A stretch of DNA of 32,408 nt from Bacteroidales bacterium (lineage in GTDB: Bacteria; Bacteroidota; Bacteroidia; Bacteroidales; Marinilabiliaceae). This document shows, piece by piece, positions 24,801-32,070 of this stretch (position 1 is the stretch's first letter; the number at the start of each line of letters is the position of its first letter). Position numbers and translations under genes: made by a program. Below the pieces are notes generated by a model that was not told the DNA's origin, ran no database searches, and was given only the letters and a program-made list of their open reading frames with translations. The stretch lies in contig JAGCYH010000008.1 of assembly GCA_017960905.1 (NCBI GenBank), positions 1-32,408 on the forward strand. Direction: 5' to 3'.

Positions 24801-25297
24801 ACAGAAACCGGCAGACGTGCATACGGCTGGCGAAAAATGATGACGGCCAACAAACTGTAGTTTCGCCGTTGCAATTTATGGAAATACTTAAAAACCGAAT
24901 GGCTGAGCAATTCGCCGAGCCGAGCGAGGCAGAATTGCAAAACATTAAAGAACGGGCATTCCGTTGTTTTCATAGTTTTGTCAACCAGTCGCTTACCGCT
25001 CAGACCACAAGTAAGCGAATGAAAAATGCTCAGAAAATTGCTAACGAAATACTCGGCAGATTAACTACAGCAGAAACAGAAGCACGACAGGCGCTTAAAC
25101 ATGCTAATATGGCAATACAAAACGGAAATATCACAGCTATAAAGATAATGGAGAACTACAAGGCAAACCAGAACCAAGGCTCGCTCTTCGGAATAGATGA
25201 AGATATAAATCAGTGGGTTACGGCCATGTTTGGCCACATAGCAGCACAGACAGCCCGCAACCACGGCGAACCATACTTGGCGTTGTATAGTATTTGA
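21857..25297 (+). CDS. PLD-nuclease/SNF2-type helicase fusion
   Basis: 1146 residues. N-terminal phospholipase-D-like nuclease domain (about 1-190): FLHSKCYVF (HxK, about residue 142) and GIVGSSNFTKQGL (GSxNxT) form one HKD half-site. After a Pro/Gln/Glu-rich linker (~222-250) comes an SF2 helicase: ADVVGLGKT (Walker A, ~313), MIDESHNF (DExH, ~412), GLMSATPQNNSP (~448), and in the second lobe LVVFTEAIATQKTL, TTEVLAEGVNL and MQRIGRVNRIGS (motif VI, ~858). A C-terminal helical region follows. The pair of PLD nuclease and translocase recalls the DISARM and type I/III restriction subunits, with the methyltransferase made downstream. Start MNNTLIDNS at 21857 has GAGG upstream and a consensus promoter; the longer frame begins inside the promoter. 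Confidence 0.88.
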   Translation: MNNTLIDNSTEALSMTAVLRECINTNGIDTIRIATGFWDLPGMALVESELRQFLVANPEHKLKLLIGKDAYVYASMLKEPKFKDASYPDDFIRIGLDELADNLKEEHLNALQLLLDFCKGDNPQIEVRKFKHNENDETQFLHSKCYVFTQGVDRTGIGIVGSSNFTKQGLEGNAELNYCEEEARIVCYPNVEGSTKKGHVVWFEEKWALADDWTKEFLEQVVKKSKAVEELKKQHPEPQPEQQPELEPQKETLSPYEVYIKYLQMHFGDIADTANDGLLKSYLPSEYKPLSYQIDAVKQCFHIMKHYGGFFLADVVGLGKTVVALLVVKRFIEETRDNNKVLLIMPPAIRPAWESTIKAFDAEASNKMVDHITIVTTGSIGKIDGTDNIDTEIDADEFESTLPTEPFGLIMIDESHNFRNSETLKYKALDALIDNITMQTGQPPYVGLMSATPQNNSPKDLQNQIYLFERNPQKSHFTDVPGGRLDSFFADKQQIFKNYRNDPSEAARKALKELSADIRQRVLDHIVVRRTRTDIQKHYAADSASLHFPTVCPPHRIDYEMDEKLVALFADTVRIILPAEEGQLDDGEHLGYYRYMAINYFSDKANAQQYEKHNLTVEGISARLAKIMQILLVKRLESSFEAFKESLNNLRQYTKNMLEMLERDCVFVCPDIDVNAEFRNADYEFDATAAAVRAKIAHKKGRNHEFRASDFKSGYKKLLEADYDLIDKLCKRWDNNDLDPKFDTFKEALKEQLFAADINNPHHYDEPRLVVFTEAIATQKTLSRYLKSKKYKVLEVSAANRNDLQEAIRRNFDANCPDSEKEDRYNILVTTEVLAEGVNLHRANVILNYDTPWNATRLMQRIGRVNRIGSKEDKVHVFNFYPTTQSNSQIHLIEKAYAKLQAFHTMFGEDNQVFSEMEELSEANFNQLVNGEESAFAQYFADLKQFASEHTERYEVLKTMEARNLGGKIITDTDSLVLVATDRNRQTCIRLAKNDDGQQTVVSPLQFMEILKNRMAEQFAEPSEAELQNIKERAFRCFHSFVNQSLTAQTTSKRMKNAQKIANEILGRLTTAETEARQALKHANMAIQNGNITAIKIMENYKANQNQGSLFGIDEDINQWVTAMFGHIAAQTARNHGEPYLALYSI

Positions 25298-25321
25298 ATG
25301 ATAAAATAAAGTGCAGAATAT

Positions 25322-26122
25322 ATGGCAAAAATAAATGTACAAGACAACGAAATAACAATTGTTTCAATTGACAATCAAGATTATATCTCGCTGACCGATA
25401 TGGCTCGCAGTCAGTTACAAGAACACATTATTTTCCGTTGGCTTAGCCTGAAAAGTACTATTGAATACATAGGCGAATGGGAGTCTTTGTATAACCCAAA
25501 TTTTAATTGTACCGAATTCGGTACAATTAAAAACATGGCAGGAAGCAACAATTTTGTACTATCTGTAAAAACCTGGATTGAGAAAACTAATGCCATAGGG
25601 ATTATATCAAAAGCCGGCCGGTATGGCGGAACGTATGCACACCGCGATATTGCCTATCATTTTGGCATGTGGATAAGCCCTCGTTTCCAACTGTTACTTG
25701 TAAAAGAATATCAACGGCTTAAAGCCGAAGAACAAAAGATGCTGGGATGGTCGGCAAAACGCGAATTGGCAAAAATCAACTATCATATTCATACCGATGC
25801 TATTAAACAGAACCTAATCCCTGCTGAATTGAACCCTCAACAAACATCTGTCATTTATGCTTCGGAGGCCGATGTGCTCAATGTGGCAATGTTTGGCATC
25901 ACGGCTAAAATGTGGCGCGAACAGAACCCCGACCTTAATGGCAATATTCGCGACTATGCCTCTATAAACCAATTAATTTGTCTTTCAAATATGGAAAACC
26001 TCAATGCCGTTTTTATCAACAAAGGAATGAGTCAGCACGAAAGACTTATTGAGCTGAACAAAATAGCCATACAACAAATGCAAATACTGGAAAATGCAGA
26101 AAAAAGAAATCTGCTCAAATAA
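25322..26122 (+). CDS. KilA-N domain protein inside the restriction operon
   Basis: 266 residues. The KilA-N domain covers about 8-135: DYISLTDMARS, FGTIKNMAGSNNFVLSVKTW, KTNAIGIISKAGRYGGTYAH and RDIAYHFGMWISPRFQLLL. A helical C-terminal part (LNVAMFGITAKMWREQNPDL) follows. KilA-N is a DNA-binding domain from phages and viruses; versions like this are frequent inside Bacteroidota restriction-modification loci, where their role is unknown. It lies 24 bp after the helicase and 41 bp before the methyltransferase, so it is co-transcribed. A perfect 32-bp palindrome sits in the coding sequence at 25501-25532. Confidence 0.85.
   Translation: MAKINVQDNEITIVSIDNQDYISLTDMARSQLQEHIIFRWLSLKSTIEYIGEWESLYNPNFNCTEFGTIKNMAGSNNFVLSVKTWIEKTNAIGIISKAGRYGGTYAHRDIAYHFGMWISPRFQLLLVKEYQRLKAEEQKMLGWSAKRELAKINYHIHTDAIKQNLIPAELNPQQTSVIYASEADVLNVAMFGITAKMWREQNPDLNGNIRDYASINQLICLSNMENLNAVFINKGMSQHERLIELNKIAIQQMQILENAEKRNLLK
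25501..25532. repeat. Perfect 32-bp palindrome inside the KilA-N gene
   Basis: The left half is TTTTAATTGTACCGAA and the right half is its exact reverse complement, TTCGGTACAATTAAAA, with no spacer. It encodes NFNCTEFGTIKN in the KilA-N domain. In mRNA it could fold into a long hairpin; in DNA it could be an operator. Confidence 0.9.
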
Positions 26123-26163
26123 CATACAATTAAGTTAGATAGAACCTAAACAATTAAGCAATC

Positions 26164-29118
26164 ATGACAACCGAAGAATACCGCATCCAGCTGCATAGCA
26201 TACTGAGCGCCGACTTTAGCACCATCGCCAACTTTATCGATGGGGTCCTCCGACCGCTGTTCAAAGAGATAGACACAATAGACGAAGACATGTTCGAACG
26301 ATACAATGGTGCCGACTATCGCACATACGGAATAAACAGTGTGCGCAAAGTGGCAACCATAACAGATCCTGTACAAAGCATTGAAATATATGATGTTACG
26401 CTTAACGACAATGTAAATGTCGCTCGGGCACGCGTGGGAATACAACGCTTCGTTAGAAGCGTTGCAAATTATTTCACACATACTTTCATCATTTTCCACT
26501 ATGCCAACACTTACGGTCGCGAGTGGCGCTTCTCATATATGTTTAAAGAAGACTCACAAGCAGCTTCAACGCCAGCAAAACGCTTTACTTACCTACTAGG
26601 TAGCCAACACTCATGCCACACTGCTATAAATATGTTTGCATCTCTGTTTGGAAAAAAAATTGAAAAGGAAGACCTTCTCGATGCGTTCTCTGTAGAAGTA
26701 CTGTCGCGTGAATTCTTCGCCGGATACAAAATGCGTTATGAGCAGTTTTGCAACTATCTGTACGAAAATAAAACTGATGGCACAAAGTTCGGGGCTGCCT
26801 TCGCCACTTGGGACGACAAGACTCTGCGCGACTACGTAAAAAAGATGCTTGGTCGTTTGGTTTTCATTCAGTTTCTTAACCGCAAAGGCTGGGCACCCAA
26901 ACTCAGCGATGCTTTCAAAAAGCACCCCGAATTGCAAGACGATTTTCTCGATGCTTACCTCGAACCGCTATTTGGCGGCGTGCTCAACACGCCTGCCGCA
27001 CAGCGCACCGAAGAATTCCGCCGAAATGCAGGCCGCGGATGGCGCGAATGCCTGATACCAGAATTTGCCAATGTGCCTTACCTCAATGGCGGTCTCTTTG
27101 AGACCGACATGCAAGACCCGCCACGTAGCAAATTCCCCAAAGAATATTTTGCTGATTTGTTCGATTTCTTCGAACAATACAACTTCACCATCGACGAGAA
27201 CGACCCAACGGAAGCCGAAATAGGTGTAGATCCCGAAATGCTCGGAAACATATTTGAAAACCTCTTGGAGGACAACAAAGACAAAGGCGCATTCTACACA
27301 CCAAAAGAAATTGTGCAATATATGTGCCGAGAGAGCCTGATAGCCTATTTGCAAACAGATGCTAAAGACGATGCACACCGTGAGCGTCTGCGCCAGTTTG
27401 TTGAAACTCACGACGCTAAAGTACTGCAAAAGCCTCAGTATGTGCGTGATAAAATAGCCGCAGTGAAGATTTGCGACCCCGCGATTGGTTCGGGCGCATT
27501 CCCTATGGGAATGCTCAACGAATTGGTATTCTGCACCGAAGCTCTCGATATGCACATCAAAAACTGCGCAAACCGCGCTGACATAAAGAAACACATCATT
27601 CAGAATTCTATATACGGCGTGGATATTGAAAAAGGCGCTGTGGATATAGCTCGTCTGCGCTTCTGGCTCTCGATAGTGGTCGATGAAGAAGAACCGCAAA
27701 TGCTGCCAAACCTCGATTACAAAATCATGCAGGGAAATTCGCTGCTCGAAAGCTACAAAGGTATCGATTTGAGTAAAGTAGCTCATATTGGCGAACCAGC
27801 TACCGATTTAAACCGCAGTAAAGAGGCATACGTAGGCGATCTATTTGTTTCAGATGACTTGCCGAAAAGTCTTCAGGCATTACTATCTGAATATTATAAC
27901 ACACATGACCGCGATCGTAAAATAGAATTACGCACAAAAATATCAGACAATGTGCGTCAGCAGTTATCCCATACGACTTTTTCTAGCGAAATAAACCTTG
28001 CTGCCAACCCATACTTTTTCCTTTGGCACACTTGGTTTGCCGACGTGTTTAATCGGTCGTCCAATCAAGGCGGTTTTGACATAGTGATTGGCAATCCGCC
28101 ATACGGAGCAAAACTTTCAGAAAATGATAAAAAAATCTGTAAAATATATTACGAAACCGCCAAAACGATAAAAGGGGTTCAAAAGGGTTCTTTAGATACT
28201 TACACGCTTTTTATTGAAAGAGGATATAATTTGCTAAAGAAAAATGCTGTTTTGTCATATATAGTACCAATTTCTGTTACTTCAAGTGATTCCTTGAAGG
28301 GTGTTCATAATCTATTGGAAAAAAACTGTAAAGAGATTCGCATATCTTCATATGCTGTAAGGCCAGAACCCGTTTTCCCTAATGCCGTTGTAAATACTTC
28401 TATAATAATGTTTACAAAGACATTGACAGAATACGAGCATTTATATACTACTAAAATGCACCGTAAGAAAGGCGGTGACTTTAGTTTGCAGAAACTTATC
28501 GACAATTTACAATTTGTTGATTCAAAAGGATTAGAATTGTATGGGAGAATACCCAAAATAGGGAGTGATATTGAAAAAATAATATTGCAAAAAATTTTAA
28601 GTAACAACAAATTGGGTACTTATCTCAAGCCGCAGGGGAGTAACATTTATTATCGGTTTGCAGGTGGTAGATATTTCAAAGTTGTTACCAATTATAGTAC
28701 AGGTTCTTCTGCAGAAAGAACAATTTATTTTGAAAACGACAAAATTGCTAATGCGGTAGGTTGCATTTTAAGTAGCAATCTTTCATTTTGGTTCTATCAA
28801 ATCTTTTCAGATAATTTGAATTGGAAGGGGTATGAAATTGAAAATTTCACCATTCCAAAATTATCTGAAACTGACATAGTATTTTTGGATGGGTTGTATG
28901 CCAAGTATCTTGACGACATCGAAGCAAATGCAAATGTAAGAACATCGTCGGGAGAATCTAAATATAATGTCGACACCTTTAAAGAATACAAAATTGTTCG
29001 TTCAAAAAATATAATTGACGAAATCGACGATTATATCTGTCCTCTCTATGGCTTAACCAAAGAAGAATCAGAGTTTATAAAAAAATATGATCTCGCTTTT
29101 AGATTGGCAGGAGAATAA
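26164..29118 (+). CDS. Eco57I/BREX PglX-like adenine-N6 DNA methyltransferase, expressed specificity allele
   Basis: 984 residues. An N-terminal domain (about 1-375: RVGIQRFVRSVANYF, WRFSYMFKED, KRFTYLLGSQHSCHTAINMF, EFFAGYKMRYEQF) is typical of large methylases that sit with helicases. Then the catalytic part: GAFYTPKEIVQYMCRESL, KICDPAIGSGAFPMGMLNE (AdoMet motif I, ~435), IYGVDIEKGAVDIARLRFWL, and DIVIGNPPYGAKL (catalytic NPPY, ~643). Residues from ~650 form the target-recognition half with IPISVT...GLTKEE at the end. No nuclease motif is seen in this protein; cutting is likely done by the PLD-helicase. Residues 630-636 (NRSSNQG) are encoded by an inverted repeat shared with a silent second specificity half at 30901-32040. 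The stop is 6 bp from the convergent minus-strand gene. Confidence 0.9.
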   Translation: MTTEEYRIQLHSILSADFSTIANFIDGVLRPLFKEIDTIDEDMFERYNGADYRTYGINSVRKVATITDPVQSIEIYDVTLNDNVNVARARVGIQRFVRSVANYFTHTFIIFHYANTYGREWRFSYMFKEDSQAASTPAKRFTYLLGSQHSCHTAINMFASLFGKKIEKEDLLDAFSVEVLSREFFAGYKMRYEQFCNYLYENKTDGTKFGAAFATWDDKTLRDYVKKMLGRLVFIQFLNRKGWAPKLSDAFKKHPELQDDFLDAYLEPLFGGVLNTPAAQRTEEFRRNAGRGWRECLIPEFANVPYLNGGLFETDMQDPPRSKFPKEYFADLFDFFEQYNFTIDENDPTEAEIGVDPEMLGNIFENLLEDNKDKGAFYTPKEIVQYMCRESLIAYLQTDAKDDAHRERLRQFVETHDAKVLQKPQYVRDKIAAVKICDPAIGSGAFPMGMLNELVFCTEALDMHIKNCANRADIKKHIIQNSIYGVDIEKGAVDIARLRFWLSIVVDEEEPQMLPNLDYKIMQGNSLLESYKGIDLSKVAHIGEPATDLNRSKEAYVGDLFVSDDLPKSLQALLSEYYNTHDRDRKIELRTKISDNVRQQLSHTTFSSEINLAANPYFFLWHTWFADVFNRSSNQGGFDIVIGNPPYGAKLSENDKKICKIYYETAKTIKGVQKGSLDTYTLFIERGYNLLKKNAVLSYIVPISVTSSDSLKGVHNLLEKNCKEIRISSYAVRPEPVFPNAVVNTSIIMFTKTLTEYEHLYTTKMHRKKGGDFSLQKLIDNLQFVDSKGLELYGRIPKIGSDIEKIILQKILSNNKLGTYLKPQGSNIYYRFAGGRYFKVVTNYSTGSSAERTIYFENDKIANAVGCILSSNLSFWFYQIFSDNLNWKGYEIENFTIPKLSETDIVFLDGLYAKYLDDIEANANVRTSSGESKYNVDTFKEYKIVRSKNIIDEIDDYICPLYGLTKEESEFIKKYDLAFRLAGE
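28051..28071 (+). repeat. Inverted repeat (left), putative recombination site in the methyltransferase
   Basis: AATCGGTCGTC, a single variable base, then AATCAAGGC, encoding NRSSNQG. It matches the reverse complement of 32020-32040 with one mismatch out of 21. A second block shared in inverse order is the 17-mer GTGATTGGCAATCCGCC (28084-28100 and 31994-32010), covering the NPPY codons. Confidence 0.8.
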
Positions 29119-29124
29119 ACTTGC

Positions 29125-29964
29125 TCAAAACTCGAAGCTTAATTGTGTAGCATTCTGCATTTTTGGCGGGTAAAATGCGCCAATTATGATAAACGGATTT
29201 TTGGCGTAATTGTGGTGTCGTTGTGTTGTGCCAAGAAAAAAGTATAAATCGCGCTTCTTCGCCATCCAATCAAAATACTTTTCCTTAACTTTTTGGCAGG
29301 CTGTCAGTTCATCGCCGTACTGTTTCAAACAATTCCAATACAGTTCACCCACTTCCCAATCCTCTATCATTAGAGTGCGTTCTTTGCCATCTTCGGTGGT
29401 AAAAACATAACTGAATTTATACGGAAGTTTTTTTACAACTTGAAAAATCTTTTCGGTTGCTTTGGTCTCCTCAAACAGGCTGCCTTGTTGTTGGTTGGCA
29501 TATACTGCCGCCAACTTATCTTTGTCCCACTCTCGTTCTTCTTCTTCCCAAATAAAGTCTTTAATCATTTTGGGTTTCAATACTGCCAACGATGTGCCTA
29601 TTGATTGGTTTTGAGCCTCTTCTATCAATTCGTCCATATTGTAGCGGACGTTTTTCAATACGATTTCGCGGCGGTCTTTCCAATCATTATCAGTGCCAAC
29701 AGTATCACCTAAAACGATTTCAGTATCAATGTCAATAGGACGGAAACTCTCTTTGCGGAAATCTTTGTTGTTACGAACAACGTCCACTTCTATCCACTGC
29801 CATTTTTTGTAACGGTCGGTGAATTGAAGTTTGCGATACGGGATGGGATAAATACGAATCCACGAGCCGTCTTCGCGGAATCCGGCTGTACAAACCAACT
29901 CGTCGTATTTTTTCGACAAGGTTGGATACGTTTTCACAGAAATCAATATCCTTGTTACCGCCAT
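29125..29964 (-). CDS. Unknown protein encoded with the DUF488 gene
   Basis: 279 residues, mostly soluble, basic and aromatic. Recognisable stretches are ILISVKTYPTLSKKYDELVC followed by TAGFREDGSWIRIYPIPYRK near the N-terminus, a charged middle (WEEEEREWDKDKLAAVYAN) and near the end DLYFFLGTTQRHHNYAKNPF followed by IIIGAFYPPK. I recall similar proteins beside DUF488 genes in bacterial defence loci, but I cannot assign a named domain. Its ATG is 2 nt from the DUF488 stop codon, so it is translationally coupled and expressed from that gene's promoter. It converges on the methyltransferase with 6 bp between stop codons, with no terminator there. Confidence 0.75.
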   Translation of the reverse strand: MAVTRILISVKTYPTLSKKYDELVCTAGFREDGSWIRIYPIPYRKLQFTDRYKKWQWIEVDVVRNNKDFRKESFRPIDIDTEIVLGDTVGTDNDWKDRREIVLKNVRYNMDELIEEAQNQSIGTSLAVLKPKMIKDFIWEEEEREWDKDKLAAVYANQQQGSLFEETKATEKIFQVVKKLPYKFSYVFTTEDGKERTLMIEDWEVGELYWNCLKQYGDELTACQKVKEKYFDWMAKKRDLYFFLGTTQRHHNYAKNPFIIIGAFYPPKMQNATQLSFEF

Positions 29965-29966
29965 CT

Positions 29967-30863
29967 CTACAATAGTTTTAGTTCATAATCCCTATCGTCA
30001 AACCGCATAAGTGCCGCAGCCACTCTCGAACGGTGGCATTGTTTCGGGTCTTTCTCGAAACAGGTGAGTGCAACACGTTGGTCGGTCTTTATTAGGTCGC
30101 GGACATACTGCAATGCCTCTGTATTGTCTTTGAGAGTTGTCTTTTCGTACTCGTCGAAAAGACGGTCGTAATCTGCCTGCGTGTTAAGTTCTTGTCTTTT
30201 TTCGGATTCGATGCCGAGTTGCGGCACGTGTACATATTTGATGTCAACGCCTTCGCACTCTTTTTGCAACTGCGCTTTTGTAAAACCGTATTTTTGACTA
30301 TAAGCGTTTTTGCGGACATCGCACAAGGTGTGTACATCGTTTATTATCAGTTTATTAAGGTATGTTTCTAACGAAACGCCCTCGTAACCGATAGTAAACA
30401 ACTGAGGTTCGGTAAAATGACGTTTTTGGTTTTCGATTTTTTCTAATGATTCAGGGAAATCTGCCAAAACACTCTCCGCAATGGTGCTTTTGGTGGCATA
30501 ATACGGAAATTTTTGGTATGTGTAGCGTATTACAGCATCTTTGGTGTACCCTTCAAATTCTGTTTTCAACTGTCGCAGATAACCTTGGTCGAACATATCA
30601 AGCATCAGCATATAATTGTCGGATTGCGATATTTTGAGCACGTTGTCATTTTCAGTAAGATATCCCTTGGTTTTTAACGCACTTATATCCCATTGCACCT
30701 GATACGAAAAACAGCCGTATTTATATGGAATAAAGTCGAATGCCTTATTATCTTGTTGTTTACGAGTAAACAAAAAGAGATACTTCTGCAATTCTATTGC
30801 AGATAGGCTTCCGCCAAAGCATTGAAGCACAGCCATTAATATTTTGCGACGATAGTATTTCAT
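29967..30863 (-). CDS. Panacea-like/DUF488 fusion protein
   Basis: 298 residues in two parts. Residues 1-130 (YYRRKILMAVLQCFGGSLSA, IELQKYLFLFTRKQQ, AFDFIPYKYGCFSYQVQWD) resemble Panacea/SocA-type antitoxin or winged-helix domains. Residues ~150-298 are DUF488: LFTIGYEGVSLETYLNKLII, LCDVRKNAYSQKYGFTKAQL, KYVHVPQLGIES and CFEKDPKQCHRSRVAAALM, whose conserved Cys/His (Cys...CHR) cluster may bind metal or be catalytic. Such proteins occur in phage-defence and mobile loci; the activity is unknown. The ATG at 30863 is nearly at the expected transcription start, so the message may be leaderless; the YYRRKIL start is conserved in the family as I recall it, so the downstream Met at 30836 seems less likely. 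Confidence 0.8.
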   Translation of the reverse strand: MKYYRRKILMAVLQCFGGSLSAIELQKYLFLFTRKQQDNKAFDFIPYKYGCFSYQVQWDISALKTKGYLTENDNVLKISQSDNYMLMLDMFDQGYLRQLKTEFEGYTKDAVIRYTYQKFPYYATKSTIAESVLADFPESLEKIENQKRHFTEPQLFTIGYEGVSLETYLNKLIINDVHTLCDVRKNAYSQKYGFTKAQLQKECEGVDIKYVHVPQLGIESEKRQELNTQADYDRLFDEYEKTTLKDNTEALQYVRDLIKTDQRVALTCFEKDPKQCHRSRVAAALMRFDDRDYELKLL

Positions 30864-30867
30864 ATCG

Positions 30868-30899
30868 CAAAGATAATATATCTTTTATTTGCGACCAAA
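30868..30899 (-). promoter_or_regulatory. Promoter of the DUF488 gene pair
   Basis: On the minus strand: TTTG (30899-30896), 20-bp spacer, TATCTTTG (30875-30868), a full consensus match. The -7 element ends 5 nt before the ATG at 30863. The promoter lies just past the stop of the silent methyltransferase cassette and would be carried along in an inversion. Confidence 0.75.
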
Positions 30900-30900
30900 T

Positions 30901-32070
30901 TTATTTACCTTCTATTATTTTTATCTCTTCCTCGGTAAGTCCGTACAAATCATACACCAAACGGTCGATTTCTTTTTCGTCTTCGCTTGTGTCGGCTTGC
31001 GGATTCGCTTTCTTAGCCGCAAGGATGCTGTCAACAAGGTCGATGATGGGTTGTTGTTGGTCTGAGGTGGCGGCAGGAATGGGGATAGAATCTAATTCAT
31101 AACCACCAATAGTTGGCATTCTATATTTCCTTGAATACCAAAAGTTTATGGTTTTTGAATTTAAAACGCCACAAATAAATTTGAGCGAATAATGAGTATT
31201 CAAAGTTTCATATCTTGAAACATTAGTGGTATCTAAAAAATAATTTTGTTCATTGTCATAAGCGACCAACAATTGCATCGAACTATTTACTCGCTGAGTA
31301 ACAAGTTTTTCCGGCACTTCAAAGAATTCTTTTGAATGAGGCAAACATCCGACCTTTTCTCGCATTAAATCAGGTCTGTACCAAATATATTCACCTGCCC
31401 AATTGAGAGTATATGCTTTGATATTTCTTCCACGAAATACAGGTTTATAATCCATTCCATTCTTTTCATTGGAAATGAATCTGTTATCATCACTTGTTTT
31501 GATACCACGTGAAAAATTCACTATATCCGACAATCTTTTTTTGGCTTTTTCAACTTGGCAGAAAATGTATTTTTCTTCGATAGATGACTCTGAATCAATT
31601 GCATATGTAGGATTATTTTTGATTTCTGTATCTTCTAAATTATATTTAAAAGTCATTAATCCATCATAAACTTTGATTTTGTAATTCTCCTTATATTTAT
31701 TGGAAAATATTGTAATCATAGGTCTAACTATGGCGTCAAAAACCCCCATTTTTAGATTAACAATTGTTGTAATAGAATGATTATCCATTACCAAATCTCT
31801 CAGTTTACTAAAACTATCTGTTGCTTTCCAAGTTTCAGGGGTAATGTAAGACAATACTCCATCTACGGCTAATATAGAAAATCCTTTTTCCATAAAGAAA
31901 GCATAAAAATCAGTTTTGTTCTTTGATATTGTAAATGTGTTTTTTAGCAATTCTCGGTATTTATTATCTCGAATATTTGCCACATTCACATACGGCGGAT
32001 TGCCAATCACCACATCGAAGCCTTGATTTGACGACCGATTTATCAATAATATATACCGGTCGTAATCCAT
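30901..32070 (-). pseudogene. Silent 5'-truncated methyltransferase specificity cassette
   Basis: A reading frame of 389 codons from an ATG at 32070, but homology to the methyltransferase starts only at residue 11: NRSSNQGFDVVIGNPPYVNV (compare NRSSNQGGFDIVIGNPPYGA in the expressed gene). It lacks the N-terminal domain and AdoMet motif I, so it cannot be an active enzyme on its own. The rest is a complete Eco57I-type specificity half (DFYAFFMEKGFSILAVDGVL, GVLSYITPETWKAT, GMDYKPVFRGRNIKAY, WYSRKYRMPTIGGYELDSIP) with a normal end LVYDLYGLTEEEIKII. It differs greatly in sequence from the expressed half, as expected for a different DNA target. The upstream ATG codons belong to the 3' end of the recombinase gene in another frame. 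Best seen as a donor allele. Confidence 0.85.
32020..32040 (-). repeat. Inverted repeat (right), putative recombination site next to the recombinase
   Basis: Reverse complement reads AATCGGTCGTC, A, AATCAAGGC; one mismatch to 28051-28071. It begins 2 bp after the recombinase stop codon (32045-32043) and at the exact point where methyltransferase homology starts. Confidence 0.8.
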
